Origin: Eriocheir sinensis
Taxonomy: Eukaryota > Arthropoda > Malacostraca > Decapoda > Varunidae
Direction: 5' to 3'
Assembly (NCBI RefSeq): GCF_024679095.1
Contig: NC_066513.1
Coordinates: 8,836,942 to 8,900,941, forward strand
Length of the DNA: 64,000 nt
The position numbers were made by a program, and so were the translations under genes. The notes under the pieces are model-generated. The model searched no databases. It worked only from the letters and a program-made list of their open reading frames with translations, and was not told where the DNA came from. Positions 28,115 through 39,824 of this stretch are shown here, piece after piece (the stretch's first letter is position 1; every line of letters starts with the position of its first letter).

Positions 28115-28620
28115 CTTTGTCACCCCTTCCCCCACCCCCCTCCATGGTACCCCTTCCCCCACCCCCCTCCCTGGTACCCCTTCCCCCACCCCCCCTCCCT
28201 GGTACCCCTTCCCCCACCTCCCTCCCTGGTTCCCCTTCCCCCACCCCCCTTCCCTGGTACCCCTTCCCCCACCCCCCTCCCTGGTTACCCTTCCCCCACC
28301 CCCCTCCCTGGTACCCCCTCCCCCACCCCCCTCCCTGGTACCCCTTCCCCCACCCCCCTCCCTGGTACCCCTTCCCCCACCCCCCTCCCTGGTACCCCTT
28401 CCCCTACTTCCCTCCCTGGTACCCCTTCCCCTACCCCCCTCCCTGGTACCCCTTCCCCCATTCCCCCCCTTCCCCTGGTACCCCTTCCTCCACCCCCTCC
28501 CTCGTACCCCTACCCCATCTTCTCTCCTTAGTACCCCTACTCCCACTCCCTCCCTAGTAACCCTACCTCCAACCTCCCTGGAACCACAACCTCCACCCTC
28601 TCACTGGGACCCCTACCCAA
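28115..28620. repeat. 28-bp C-rich minisatellite
   Basis: About 13 good copies, then decaying copies, of CCCTTCCCCCACCCCCCTCC plus CTGGTACC. The complementary strand has regular runs of 3-6 G, suited to G-quadruplexes. The Pro-rich and Gly-rich frames across it are artefacts. 28621-29400 is AT-rich and featureless. Confidence 0.97.
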
Positions 28621-29400
28621 CTCGCCAGGCACCCCCTCCATAGTTCCCCAAGCACCTGGATTAGCAAAGAACAAACTGTAAGGAAAATATTTATTTACAC
28701 TGACAGTGCAATAAATACTATATGCATATTTACATAATAAATCCTACAGTAATACTTGTTGCTGTATAGACAATTAAAATCATTGCATTATTATAAAATT
28801 CAATGGATTATCTATCTGGGGACTAAAAAAAACTATATCCACTCCTTTTCACATAAGGCACCACTCTCTCCATGCAAAATGACTGTTGAAGTGACAAGGA
28901 ATACATATTTATAGACATGCTGACAGCACAGAAATTGGATTTCCAGTTTGCTATTTGTTAGAAAAATAACAACAAAATAATAACTACATTATTCCATTGA
29001 TATGACTTCAGTATTTGATTTATCAAATGACAACATTCACATCACACATCAGGAGACTAAGCTGGCGGTTATTAAAGCGAGAAAAAAAGTATTCAAGTTT
29101 TCTAGTTACATTTTTTGTGCTTAGGCTATTCCTGAATGATTATATACAAGCTATTTTTTGTATGTATAAACTAATATTTATTAGTTAAGGAACCTCAAAT
29201 TTGTGTGGTTCTGAATTATATATTATCCAACATTTAGTATCTGATCGTCCATGTCCTGTATTTGGGTCATGAGGACGATGTTTACACAAGTTTAATGAAA
29301 GGTGTGAAGTGAATAGAAACATATCATATTGAACCACCCTTCTTTTCCCACTCCATTAATTAAGACATGAAACTATATTTCTTGAAGAAAAATAGTAAAG

Positions 29401-29440
<40 letters not shown>

Positions 29441-29795
29441 ATGATGCAAAATCTAAAGGTATCACGCCATTGTATGGACAAAGAAATGAAAAAAATAATA
29501 ACACTGATAAGACCAAAACTTGCTGCAGTTCTGTGGTCACCTCACAAAAAGAAGGATATCAGAAAGGATACAGAGAATTGCAACTAAAATGGTCCCAGAA
29601 CTCTCGAATATGACATGACGTATGAAGACAGATTGAAGCAGATGGACTTGACGACACTGGAACACATTTTAGGAGAGAGATCTGATCACGCTGTATAAGT
29701 TGGTAAATAACGTTGATGAGGTGGACAGAAATGACCCCTTCTTAACTGCGAGAAGGTGCAGGGGCTGAGAGGACATGGGAAGAAACTAATAACAG
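29401..29795 (+). mobile_element. (CA)n plus family K LINE fragment
   Basis: (CA)n at 29401-29438 is followed at once by LINE RT C-terminus: RMMQNLKVS-like, IITLIRPKLAAVLWSPH, MTYEDRLKQMDLTTLE, then GLRGHGKKLI, broken by stops. It ends at a T-run (29800). Confidence 0.75.
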
Positions 29796-30215
29796 GAACT
29801 TTTTTTTTTTTTTTACAACAAAGGATACAGCCCAAGGGCAACAAAAACTAGTCAGAAGGCCCGGGTTCGATTCCTGGCACTCAGTGGTGTTCATTTGGGG
29901 ATGTTTTTCACTGTATTAATGCAGTTTCTCTAATGTATTTACACATCGTTATGTACCATAAGGGGTTGATTGAAAGCGTTTCCGTCAGTCACGGGTGTGG
30001 GCGGGGTTACCATCACCTTCATGTCCACAGTGCGGGGCTGGGGCGTCAGTTAATGGCCGCAGAAGTGGCCTCTGGCGTGGTAACCTTTTAGCCCATCGGT
30101 GATCTGGTCGGTATGCTGCCCTGACTTCTAGTCAGAAGGCCGGGTTCGATTCCTGGTACTCAGTGGTGTTCATTTGGGATGTTTTTCACTGTGTTAATAG
30201 TTTCTCTAACATAAT
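29796..30215 (+). mobile_element. tRNA-like SINE sequence, duplicated head
   Basis: AGTCAGAAGGC(CC)GGGTTCGA TTCCTGG followed by CTCAGTGGTGTTCATTTGGG occurs at 29850-29935 and again at 30127-30195. GGTTCGATTCC is a B box. Between the copies lies a GC-rich segment (29970-30110). The T-run and ACAACAAAGGATACAGCCCA at its left match the complement of the LINE tail at 1567-1610, so an antisense LINE tail abuts it. Confidence 0.6.
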
Positions 30216-31690
30216 AACATGCTCTGAATACAGGAAAAGGGACCTTAGAATGGAAGAGAGCATATATTGTACCAATTTATAAAAGTGGAGATAATACTGA
30301 ACCACTAAATTAGTATAGATAAGTCTCTCTGACAAGTGTAATGTGCATGATTTGTGAAAGTAAAATAAAAAGGAAAACATGATAAGGGACAGGTTGGATT
30401 TAAAAAAGGGAAATCGTGTTTCATTAAAAAAAAAAAGGAAAACATGATAAGGGACAGTTTGGATTTAAAAAAGGGAAATCGTGTTTCACCAACTTACTGT
30501 TTCTACTCAAGGGCAATAGACGTGGTGCAAGAGTGAAAAGGGTGGGCTGATTGTACATCTCGATTTGAAAAAAAAGATTTCGACAAGGTTCCGCACATAA
30601 GGTTAATCTGGAAACTACAGCAGTGGGGAGGAATGGGCGGAAAAGTTATCGAGTGGATGAAGGCTTACTTAATGGGAAAAGGAGAAATCAAATTGGAGGA
30701 GAGAGTGGAGTTCCCTTAAAGCTCAGTTTTGGCACCAATAATGTTTATAATATATATAAATGATATGCCAAAGGGTATGAAAAGTTATATGATCCTTTTT
30801 GCAGATGATACAAAGTTAATAAGAAAAGTGAGGCGGGAGGAAGACTGTAAAGAGCTGCTAAAATACTTGGACAGAGTGTATAGATGGAGCCAGTTATGGG
30901 AGATGGAATATAATGCAAGCAAGTGCCATGTTATGGAAATTGGGAAAAGTAAAAAAAGAAAGACCAAGGAAAACATACAGGATGGGAGAAGAAAACTTAA
31001 AGGTGGTACATGAAGACAAAAAATTAGGAGTAACGAAGGAAGACACACTATCCCCAGAGAAGCACATAAACAAGCTGTTTGAAGAAACCTACAGGATGAT
31101 GCAAAATATAAGGGTATTATTCCGTTTTATGAACAAAGAAAAAATGAAGAAAATAACAACAATGGTAAGACCAAACCTTGAAAATGCTGCAGTTGTGTGG
31201 TCAACTCGCAAAAAGGATATCAGAAAGTTGGAAATACAGAAAATTGCAACTAAAATGGTCCCAGAACTCTTGAATATGACACATGAAGACAGATTGAAGG
31301 AGATGGACTTGACGACACTGGAACAAAGAAGGGAGAAAGGAGATCTGATCACACTGCATAAGTTGGTAAATAAGTTTGATGTGGTGGATAGAGATGATCT
31401 CTTCTTAACTGCGATAAAGCAGGGGCTGAGAGGACATAGAAAGAAACTTCATAAAGGAACTTGTTTGAGTAACTTTAAAAAAAAAAGTAGTTTTCCACAA
31501 AGAAGTGTTAACACATGAAACAGCTTGCGGGAAGAGAGGTGGTGGAAGCGAACAGTATCCAAGAAATGAAGGAAAGGCTGGATAAAAGTAGATATGTAGC
31601 CAGGACTATCAGAGCTTAGCTCAGGCCCAGTAGACTATAAATAGGTAAATATGAATAGGTAAATATAAATAGGTAAACACACACACAAAA
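30216..31690 (+). pseudogene. Family K LINE, RT domain
   Basis: The longest family K copy on this side. RT blocks: YCFYSRAIDVVQE, KDFDKVPHIRLIWKL (catalytic Asp), SSVLAPIMFIIYINDMPKG, LFADDTKLIRKV (xADD), MEYNASKCHVMEIGKSKK, MMQNIRVLFRFMNKEKMKK, LENAAVVWSTRKKDIRKLE and DRLKEMDLTTLEQRREKGD. Several frameshifts. A 60-bp tandem duplication (30368-30428 / 30432-30489) lies at the start. The tail is ATAGGTAAATATGAATAGGT and so on, then a short CA run at 31677-31686. Confidence 0.85.
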
Positions 31691-31902
31691 AAATGGACGA
31701 AGCACCTAGAGGAAAATGAAATCATCACAGAAACATGGAAATGCAGGCAACATAAAGCCTATTGGCTCTTACGAGGTTGCCCGCTTTGGTGATTTAATCT
31801 GCTCGACAGCCTGGGGCCTGGGGAGCAGATGAAAGCACCTCGACATTGAGGAGCAGATGAAAGCACCTCGATATTGAGGAGCAGATGAAAGCAACTCAAT
31901 AT

Positions 31903-33754
31903 TCAGTTTACTCCCGACGCAGCGAAGTGACGGTCGATTCTATATTTGGAGGAGTTGATAGTATTCGCATTTACTACTTCTGAAGGAAGATTGTTCCAGT
32001 GACGGATGACTCGGTTTGAAAAGAAACTCCTTCCGATGTTTGTGTTACATCGACTAGACTGAATGGGTAAACCGTTATTTATAGTTCTTGAGTTGGTTTG
32101 CAATTCAAAGAAATTGGAGTAATCGACGTTATTGAATATTTTCAGATACTTGAAGACTTGAATCATATCCCCTCGTAGGCGTCTTTACTCCAACGTAAAG
32201 AGATTGAGTCGCTTGAGTCGTTCCTCGTACGGTTGAGCCCTTAAGGTTGGTATAATTTTCGTGGCTCGTCGTTGAATCCTTTCCAGTAAATCAATGTCCT
32301 TTCTGTAATTAGGAGACCAGAACGTACTGCATACTCGAGGTGCGGTCTTACCATGGAATTATACAAGGATAGCATCACGTCTGGCGCTTTACACTCGAAG
32401 TTCCTCGCTATGAACCCGAGCATAGTGTTGGCTTTGTTGTATGCTTTTTTACAGTGATTCGCGTGTTTCAGGTCACTGCTGATAGTGACTCCAAGATCCT
32501 TTTCCTCCTGCATCGCTTGCGGAGGTCTCCCATTCGTGATGTATGTGTGGTTACTATTTCTGGACCCAATGTGCATGACTTTGCATTTGTCAACATTAAA
32601 GGACATTTGCCATTTTTCCGACCATTCGATAATGTGATTGAGGTCTTTCTGAATGATTTCGCAGTCGGTCTGTGTGAGGGCCTTTCCCCCCACCTTAGTG
32701 TCATCAGCAAATTTCGATATTGTGGATTTCAGTCCTGATTCGAGGTCGTTGATATATATGATGAAGAGGATGGGTCCCAGCACTGACCCTTGAGGCACTC
32801 CACTAGTGACTGGAAGCCAATCGGAAGGCTGTCCGTTGAGTAGTACTCGTTGTTTTCTGTCGGTGAGCCAATCTCTTACCCACGCGATCAGATTGGCTCC
32901 AATGCCCGCCGAGTGCAGTTTCTTAAGGAGTCGTTCGTGCGGTACCTTGTCGAAGGCTTTCTGAAAGTCCAGGTATATAACATCACTGGGGATGTGGGCA
33001 TCCCAGTTCTTATATATACCTTGGAAGAAGTCTAATAAATTCGTTAGGCAGGAGCGCTTGTTTCTGAAGCTATGCTGGGTATCGGAGATTACATTATTGT
33101 CTTCTAGAAACTTAACAAGTTTGTCTCTAATAATCTTTTCGAGTATTTTTCCTGCCACTGATGTCAGACTTATGGGCCTGTAGTTTAATGCAACGCTTTT
33201 GTCTCCTTTTTTGAAAATCGGTGTTACGTTCGCCATCTTCCAGTCTTCCGGGACCTTTTTCAATTGAACAGACTGGTTGAATATGTTAGTGAGTGGCTGA
33301 AGTATCTGTTGTTTAAGCTCTTTTAATAACCGCGGGGACAAACCGTCAGGTCCTGTTGACTTGTTCGTGTCGAGTTTATCCAAATACTCTTTCACTTCTT
33401 GGTCGCTTATTGAGTCAATTTTCAGGGGCGTGATTCCCCTCGGCGGGTCAGGGCTCTCGGGCATGGTTTCGATGTCCTCGACTGTGAATACGGATGCGAA
33501 GTTACTGTTGAGGATTCTGGCCATCTGTTTACTGTCCTGAGTTGCAGCTCTCCAGTCTCGTCTGTCAGGGGACCAATATTGGATTTTACTTTATTTTTCA
33601 ATCTGATGTATGTGAAGAATTTTTTTGAGTTTGTCTTGATGTCACGCGCTATTTGTTTTTCGTAGTTGCGTTTACTACTCCGAATAAGGGTGCGACAAGC
33701 TCTGAGGCTGTTGTGGTACTGAGTAAGGGCTTCGGCCGTGTCATTCTCTTTCAT
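31903..33754 (-). pseudogene. LINE ORF2, reverse transcriptase
   Basis: Linker YHNSLRACRTLIRSSKRNYE, then after a shift near 33540 a 427-codon RT frame: SDQEVKEYLDKLDTNKSTGP, NYRPISLTSVAGKILEKII, DVIYLDFQKAFDKVPHERLL (Asp), SGVPQGSVLGPILFIIYIND and SKFADDTKVGG (xADD). Near 32330 a 1-base change shifts the frame after MVRPHLEYA; the C-terminal part (RRATKII..., GDMIQVFKYLKIFNNVDYSN, SFFSNRVIRHWNNLPSEVVN) ends at 31903. QHSFRNKRSCLTN differs from the usual QHGF, one sign of decay. Confidence 0.88.
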
Positions 33755-33796
33755 TAGGTTATAATTCCTTTTTTTTAAGTTTACCGCCCTTTTTAT

Positions 33797-34786
33797 TTAT
33801 CTGGTCATCCACGGTGGATCTACGGCACCATTTACTCGCCTGGGTTTCGTAGGCACTGTAGCCTTTTCTACTCCCAAAAGCTTATCTTTGAAGTTGTTCC
33901 ACACGTTGTCGATTGTATTGTCGGTTAGGTGAAGTTGGTCCCAGGTAGCAGATGGAAGCAGCTCACGGGCTAGGTTGAAATTTGCTTTTTTGTAGTCTGG
34001 TGTCACTGACGGATTGTCTACGAGTTTGTGACTTATGTTGACATTGAAACTGATTAAGTGGTGATCGCAACCGGTAATTTTTTCACCAACTTCACAGTCG
34101 CGAATGAGGTCGCGGTCGCTTACTAATACCAGATCCAGCAGATTGTTTTCTCTTGTTGGATGAGTTACAACTTGAGTGAGGAACGAATCCTCCACCATTT
34201 CTATAAGCCTGTTACCCTCTTGATCTCCAGTCAATTGTCCCCAGTCAATGTTAGGGCAATTAAAGTCCCCAATTATTATTGCTTCTTTACTTTGTGTTAA
34301 AGAGTGAAGCTCTTCGTACAGGGTAGTGTCATCGGCTGCCTGTTGTTTTGGAGGCCTGTATACGGTCGCAAGTGTTAGTTTCTTATTATTCGCAGTTATT
34401 TCCACATAGACGGAGTCGTAATTCTCTGCGTCCTGTTTGTCTATTTTTATGGCAGGGACCGTACTTTTTACGTAGCAAATTACTCCTCCTCCCTTCTTGT
34501 GCATTCGATTTTTTTGGAAGCTTTCGTACCCGGGAAATGACAGTTCAGATACTAGATGTGCAGAGTTGGCCCAAGTCTCTGTGATGGCTACCACATCTGG
34601 TTTCTCAGTTGCAATATACGCCCTAATTTCGTCCTTTTTGGGTAATAGACTGCGTGCATTTGTGTACAAAATGGAAATGTGACTCCTGGTTTGGCCGCGT
34701 CGTGTTGAATGAGTTCGCTTGTCGGAGGCATCGTTGGTTACACAGTTTCTTGCAAGCCACATCGACCCTACGGTTCGGTTGATCAA
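33797..34786 (-). CDS. LINE ORF2, apurinic-type endonuclease
   Basis: A 329-codon open frame with all expected motifs: ILYTNARSLLPKKDEIRAYI, VVAITETWANS (catalytic Glu), KGGGVICYVKS, ATVYRPPKQ, IIIGDFNCPNIDWGQL (Asp/Asn), NLLDLVLVSDRD (Asp) and GCDHHLISFNVN (His). It nicks target DNA to prime reverse transcription. It ends at a stop after DPPWMTR at 33797; the linker and RT follow in the same strand, so the stop is a lesion. The first Met may not be the true start, because ORF2 probably begins in the junction with ORF1 near 34850. Confidence 0.85.
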   Translation of the reverse strand: MINRTVGSMWLARNCVTNDASDKRTHSTRRGQTRSHISILYTNARSLLPKKDEIRAYIATEKPDVVAITETWANSAHLVSELSFPGYESFQKNRMHKKGGGVICYVKSTVPAIKIDKQDAENYDSVYVEITANNKKLTLATVYRPPKQQAADDTTLYEELHSLTQSKEAIIIGDFNCPNIDWGQLTGDQEGNRLIEMVEDSFLTQVVTHPTRENNLLDLVLVSDRDLIRDCEVGEKITGCDHHLISFNVNISHKLVDNPSVTPDYKKANFNLARELLPSATWDQLHLTDNTIDNVWNNFKDKLLGVEKATVPTKPRRVNGAVDPPWMTR

Positions 34787-34849
34787 GAGTTGCCTTTGCC
34801 TTGCCCTCGCCTCCAGTTTTTTGAATAGCTTTTCGAGAAGCTTTCAACT

Positions 34850-35905
34850 GCATCGTTCAGGAGCCTTCCTAGCCGCGCCGAACCAACCTCGTTCAAGTGG
34901 AGTCCGTCCTCCCAAAACAAATCTGGGCGCTGGTTGAAGTGATGCCATGCGTTCGTGAACCCTACGCCTTCATCGTTACATAACTGCTTTAGACTAGTGT
35001 TGACGCCGTACGCTTTACTGTTGTTGTATCCGGCGAACGTATTGACTCTCGGTAGAATTCCAGAGACGATGATGTGAGGGGACTTGGTCTTGTATTTCCG
35101 AATGACTTGATGACTTGACGGTATTTTGATAACAGGTCCTGAGATTGAGTTGACTGAAGGTCGTTGGTTCCCGCATGGATCAGATACACTGTGTCGTCCT
35201 TCGCATTTACTGAAACTGCATCGACAGCTGATTCAATATCGTCCAGTTTGGCTTCGGGGATATTGAAACGCTGCCGTGTCAACGTATTCCGACCGCAAAA
35301 CTCCGTAAGTTGGCCTCTCACCACACTGTCGCCAACTAAATTGACTCTAGTAGTTAGTTTGCCCATGCCAAGAAACAGCGTCTGGTTCGTACAAGTGACA
35401 GCTGGTAGAATGGTCTTGTGATTTCTTCTGGAAGGGCGCGAGGTACAAGAGGGAGCGCGGGCGAAGGTGGGTTTGGAAGTGGTGGTAGTGACAGTAGTGG
35501 GTGGTTGGGGAAGGGTGGAGGGTGAGGTGTGGATGGAGGGAGATGTGGTATCAGAAGTGCAGGAGGAGGCGGTGGTTGAGTTCGTGTTGGAGGTGGAAGT
35601 GGAGGATGGAGTGGTGATGAGGATAGGGGAGGAGTCAAGGGTGTTGGAGGGAGAGGAAGGGAGAGCGGGAGAAAGGGGAGTGGTACTGTGGATGGAGGTG
35701 GATGAGGTAGGAAGGGAGGTGGATGGAGTAGAAGGAATGGTAAGGGTGGCGGCGGGTTCAGGCGTTGCAGAGGAGTGGGGTGGTTGAGGCGAGGCAGAGG
35801 AGATCGTGTTGGAGGTGGAAGGGGAAGATGGAGTGGTGATGAGGATAGGGGAGGAGTCAAGGGTGGTGGAGGGAGAAGAGGGAGTGGGAGTGGATGAGGT
35901 AGCAA
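34850..35905 (-). pseudogene. LINE ORF1: Pro-rich region and SGNH domain
   Basis: The minus-strand N-terminal part (35905-35370) is almost all Pro, Leu, Ser and Thr and contains a duplicated segment of about 220 bp (near 35610 and 35830). After a frame shift near 35360 comes a SGNH hydrolase: RVNLVGDSVVRGQ (block I GDS), YLIHAGTNDLQ (block III GTND) and, after another shift near 35110, EDGLHLNEVGSARLGRLL (block V DGxH). These catalytic residues are intact though the frame is not. In CR1-type LINEs this domain has esterase activity; its role in transposition is not settled. Confidence 0.8.
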
Positions 35906-35930
35906 GGAAGGTGGATGGGGCGGAAGACAG

Positions 35931-37145
35931 TTCGGATTGAGGAAAGGAACATCATGCCTGTCAATCTTGGTGTGTTTCTATTCAAGGGTGATAGATGTGC
36001 AGGAGAAAGATGGATGGGCTGACGCTGTCTACCTGGACTTGAAAAAGGCCTTTGACAAGGTGCCGCATAGGAGGTTGATGTGGAAGCTGGAGACGGTGGG
36101 TAAATTAGGAGGAGGACTTATAAAGTGAATGGAGGATTTTCTGAAGAACAGGATGATGAGAACAACTATTAGACAAAAATTCAAGTTGGAAAAATGTCAT
36201 GAGTGGAGTTCCGCAAGGCTCTGTGTTGGCCCCAAATATGTTTGCAGTATATGTTAATGATATGATAGAAGTAGTGGATAGCTATATGAGTCTGTTTGCC
36301 GATGATGCTAAAATAATGAGAAGAGTGGAAAAAGAGGAGGACTGCTTGCTACTCCAGAGAGACCTGGACACAGTGTGGTAATGGAGCAGGAAGTGGGAAA
36401 TGGAATTTAATACCAAAAAGTGCAGTGTTATTGAATTTGGAAAGACTGGAATGAGAGTAGAGGGACATTATAAGTCGGGTAGGGATAAGTTAGACAAGAA
36501 GACAGAAGAAAAAAGACCTTGGAGTGATGATCACAGAAAACTTGTCTCCAAAAAGACACGTGAATAAAATATCAGCTGAGACATATACAGCCTGCTGAGG
36601 AACATCAGAGCAGCGTTCACATAAATTGATGAGGACATGGTAAGGAAATTAATTGTGACCTTGATACGCCCTAGACTAGAATATGCATCAGTGGCTTGGT
36701 CGCCATCACTTAAGAAACACGTTAGAAAACTGGAGAGGATACAGAGAGCGGCAACAAAAATGACACCTAGTCTGAACGACCTGCCTTATGAAGAAAGATT
36801 GCTGAAGCTGAATCTCCCAACATTGGAAATTAGAAGAGAAAGAGGAGATTTAATAGAAGTGTATAGGAAGATGAATGGTCTACAGAAATTGGATAGACAT
36901 GACCTTTTGATAAGAGAAGAGATAAACTTAAGAGGAAATGGAAAACTGTTGAGAAAAGGAAATTGTAGAAGAGATATCAAGAAGAACAGCTTCCCGCAGA
37001 GATGTGTGGGGGTCTGGAATGGGCTGGAGAGGGAAATGGTACAGCATAAGTCAATAAGCGCATTTGAGGCCAAATTAGGCGGTAGTAGTTGGAAAGATGG
37101 GCCCCGTTCCTGCAAATCACAACTAGGTAAATACAACTACGTAAA
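35931..37145 (+). pseudogene. Family K LINE, RT domain
   Basis: 5'-truncated family K copy: CVSIQGR-like start, RPLTRCRIGG in a shifted frame (Asp block), SGVPQGSVLAPNMFAVYVND, YMSLFADDAKIMRRVE (xADD), WEMEFNTKKCSVIEFGKTG, VTLIRPRLEYASVAWSPSLK, RIQRAATKMTPSLNDLPYEE, ERGDLIEVYRKMNGLQKLDR and NSFPQRCVGVWNGLE. The last 205 codons are open. The tail CAACTAGGTAAATACAACTA is followed by (CA)n. Confidence 0.85.
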
Positions 37146-37171
37146 CACACACACACACACACACACACACA
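37145..37171. repeat. (CA)n joining two LINEs
   Basis: CA run that is the 3' tail of the LINE on its left and the 5' border of the LINE on its right. Confidence 0.93.
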
Positions 37172-38192
37172 ATGGAATGGGTAGAAAGGTCACTGAGTGG
37201 ATGAAGGATTACTTAACAGAAAGAGACATGAGGACGGTGATTGGAGGAGAGTAGAGAGTGGAGTTCCTCAAGGCTCAGTTCTGGCACCAATAATGTTCAT
37301 AATATATATAAATGATATGCCGATAGGTATAAAAAGTTATATGAGCCTTTTTGCAGACGATGCAAAGTTAATAAGAAAAGTGAGGATGGAGGAAAACTGT
37401 GAAGACCTGCAAAAAAACTTGGATAGAGTGTATATATGGAGCCAGTTATGGGAGATGGAATATAATGCAAACAAATGCCATGTTATGGAAATGGGGAAAA
37501 GTGAAGAAAGACCGAGGAAAACATATAGGATGGGAGAAGAAAACTCAAAGGTGGTACTTGAAGAAAAAGATTTGGGAGTAACGATGCAAGACACACTATC
37601 CCTAGAAAAGCACATAAACAAGTTATTTGGAGAAACCTACAGGATGATGCAAAATATAAGGGTATCATTCCCCTATATGGACATATATATGATGAAGAAA
37701 ATAATAACGACACTGATAAGACCAAAACTAGAATATGCTACAGTTATCAGGAAGTTGGAAAGGATACAGAGAATTGCATCTAAAATAGTCCCAGAACTCT
37801 CGAATATGACATATGAAGACAGAGTGAGGGAGATGGACCTGACGACACCGGAACAAAGAAGGGAGAGAAGAGCTCTGATCACACTATATAAGTTGGTAAA
37901 TAAGTTTGATGAGGTGGATAGAGATGATCTCTTTTCAACTGCGAGAACGCAGGGGCTGAGAGAACATGGAAAGAAACTTAATAAAGGAACTTGTTTGAGT
38001 GACTTCAGAAAGTATAGTTTTCCACATAGAAATATTAACACATGTAACAGATTGCGGGATGAGGTGGTGGAGAAGAGCGGTGTCCACCAAATGAAGGAAA
38101 GGCTGGATGAATGTAGATATAGAGACGGGACTATGAGACCTTAACTCGGGCCCGGTAGACAAATAGGTAAATACACACACACACACACACAC
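37172..38192 (+). pseudogene. Family K LINE, RT C-terminal half
   Basis: Begins in RT just upstream of the palm (GRKVTEWMKDYLTERDMRTV), shifts frame once, then a 315-codon frame: SGVPQGSVLAPIMFIIYIND, LFADDAKLIRKVRMEENCED (xADD), MEYNANKCHVMEMGKSEERP, LEEKDLGVTMQDTLSLEKHI, LERIQRIASKIVPELSN, ITLYKLVNKFDEVDRDDLFS and NSx-like SFPHRNINTCNRL. Stop at 38142. Tail ACAAATAGGTAAATA and (CA)n 38173-38192. Closest in the window to the copy at 30216-31690. Confidence 0.87.
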
Positions 38193-38290
38193 ACATACAC
38201 GAACAGCCGTCCGGGTCACACGTGTCGACCCGTGCTCTCGCTCACTCGGGCCAGGTCAGGCCAAGCCGACCGACAGCCGCCCTGCGGCCA

Positions 38291-38516
38291 CCCTCACCTC
38301 GTCGCCCGTTGCGCTATGGGAGTCCTCTGTGGCTACGGGTAGTGGGTCAGTGAGTGCCGCCTCCCCCTCACCTCGACGCCCGTGTTGCTGTGGTTTTCCT
38401 CTGCGGCTACGGGCAGTGTGCCAGTTTATGCCGCCGTGCCCTCGCCCCGACGCTCGTGTTGCCGCTGGTGTTCTCTGTAGTTACGGGTAGTGCGCTGTCG
38501 TCAGCTGCCGTCATAA
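38291..38516. repeat. Three tandem 75-bp GC-rich units
   Basis: Units begin CCCTCACCTCGTCGCCCGTT, CCCTCACCTCGACGCCCGTG and CCCTCGCCCCGACGCTCGTG, each with a CTACGGGTAGTG-like centre. Non-coding. Confidence 0.85.
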
Positions 38517-39780
38517 GAACATAAGAACATAAGAACATAGGGAAACTGCAAGAGGCCGGGTGGCCTACACAGGGCAGCTCCAGAATCCCCCCCACTACTC
38601 ACGATGGGTGAGGTGTAGTTACAGGGGTTACAGGTAGAGGCTTGATCCTCGTTATACCGGCGGTACTAGGCACGCATCCAGTACCCCGTCACCTTACTGC
38701 ACCCACACCTCACTGCCACCTGTCATTCTCGTCCATGTAGCTATCCAGTCTACTCTTAAAACAAGCTATCGTCCCTGCACTAACTTTTTTTTTTTTTTTT
38801 CTTTTTTAACGTTGTTGCCTATAGCGCCGGTAGGCATCTTCCCGGTGGGGCCTGATGGTCGGCCCAAGGCTTCTTCCAGGTGGGGCCTGATGGTCGGCCC
38901 AGCCCGTTCTGGCGCAGGCGAGTGTTTATAGTGGCGCCATCTTGCATTGGCTCATGCTGCCCCCCGGAACTCGTTCTTGATTCGCTTGGACGGCTTCCTC
39001 TAGAGTCCGGGTTGATGGGTGGTCTTCAGGACAGCATGTGGGTAGTTTTAAGCCACTCTGCGGTGACCGAAAAATCCGAGTGGTAGCGTGAGGATTCGAA
39101 CCCGCGTCGTCCATCACGCGGCGAATGTGGGTCCAGTACGCTATCACTTCGGCCACCGCCTACCTATGTGATTGCTGAGTCTATTCCATTCCCCCACCAC
39201 CCTATTACTAAACCAATGCTTGCCTATATCTCTCCTAAATCTATACTTTTCTAATTTAAATCCATTACTGCGAGTTCTATCCTGCTGGCTAATTCTCAGT
39301 ACTTTACTTATATCGCCTTTGTTGTAACCCTTGACCCATTTGAATACTTCTATCAGATCTCCCCGCACTCTTCGTCTCTCTAGTGAATGTAAGTTTAGAT
39401 GTTTCAGCCTATTTTGATATGGGAGGTTCCTCAGCCCCTAAATCATCTTGGTCATCCTCCTCTGAACTGATTCTAGCAAGTTGATGTCCATTCTGTAGTG
39501 TGGGCACCAAAACTGGACAGCATAATCTAAGTGTGGCCTAACTAACGCTAAATAGAGTCTGAGGATGACCTCTGCACTCCTGTTGGTTACCGTCCTGTTA
39601 ATAATGCCTAATACCCTGTTAGCCCTATTCCTCGCACTAATACATTGCTTCCTTAGTTTTAGGTCAGAGTTCAACTCAATAATACAACTCAATGATTTGG
39701 CCCACACTCGCCTGGTAAGGTTAGCTTAATTCTACGGTGTTCTACCTACTACTGTTGTATTTCTCTAGTTTTACGAAATA
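38514..39780 (-). mobile_element. CR1/L2-type LINE 3' part with ATGTTCTT tail
   Basis: Minus-strand RT C-terminus (CISARNRANRVLGIINRTVT, YLALVRPHLDYAVQFWCPHY, RRRVRGDLIEVFKWVKGYNK, FRRDIGKHWFSNRVVGEWNR) with one stop near 39438. It is interrupted by a SINE (38786-39160); the ORF end and 3' UTR continue to the 8-bp tail repeat (CATAAGAA on plus, three copies at 38514-38540). Such an octamer tail is characteristic of CR1/L2-type LINEs. Confidence 0.82.
38786..39160 (-). mobile_element. Full-length SINE S1, nested in LINE
   Basis: Minus-sense head GGCGGTGGCCGAAGTGATAG (A box) and GCGGGTTCGAATCCTCACGC (B box), S1 body and an A-rich tail. Nearly identical to 21852-22235. It sits in the last codons of the LINE ORF. 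Confidence 0.9.
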
Positions 39781-39824
39781 ATTACGGCTACCACCATGGA
39801 GGAGCTACCTCCATGGCTACCACT

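Larger units (their letters stand above)
31740..35930 (-). mobile_element. Near-complete CR1/L2-type LINE
   Basis: Minus-strand element with a Pro-rich and SGNH ORF1 (35905-34850), endonuclease (34786-33797), RT (33754-32241) and C-terminal domain (32330-31903), followed by a 3' UTR with three 34-bp repeats (31830-31905). Few lesions separate it from an intact element. SGNH in ORF1 is a known trait of the CR1/L2 group. Confidence 0.88.

Noticed and set aside
28055..28557. Gly-rich and Pro-rich proteins across the C-rich minisatellite
   Set aside because: The 28-base unit is not a multiple of three and the frames change with indels; this is repeat sequence.
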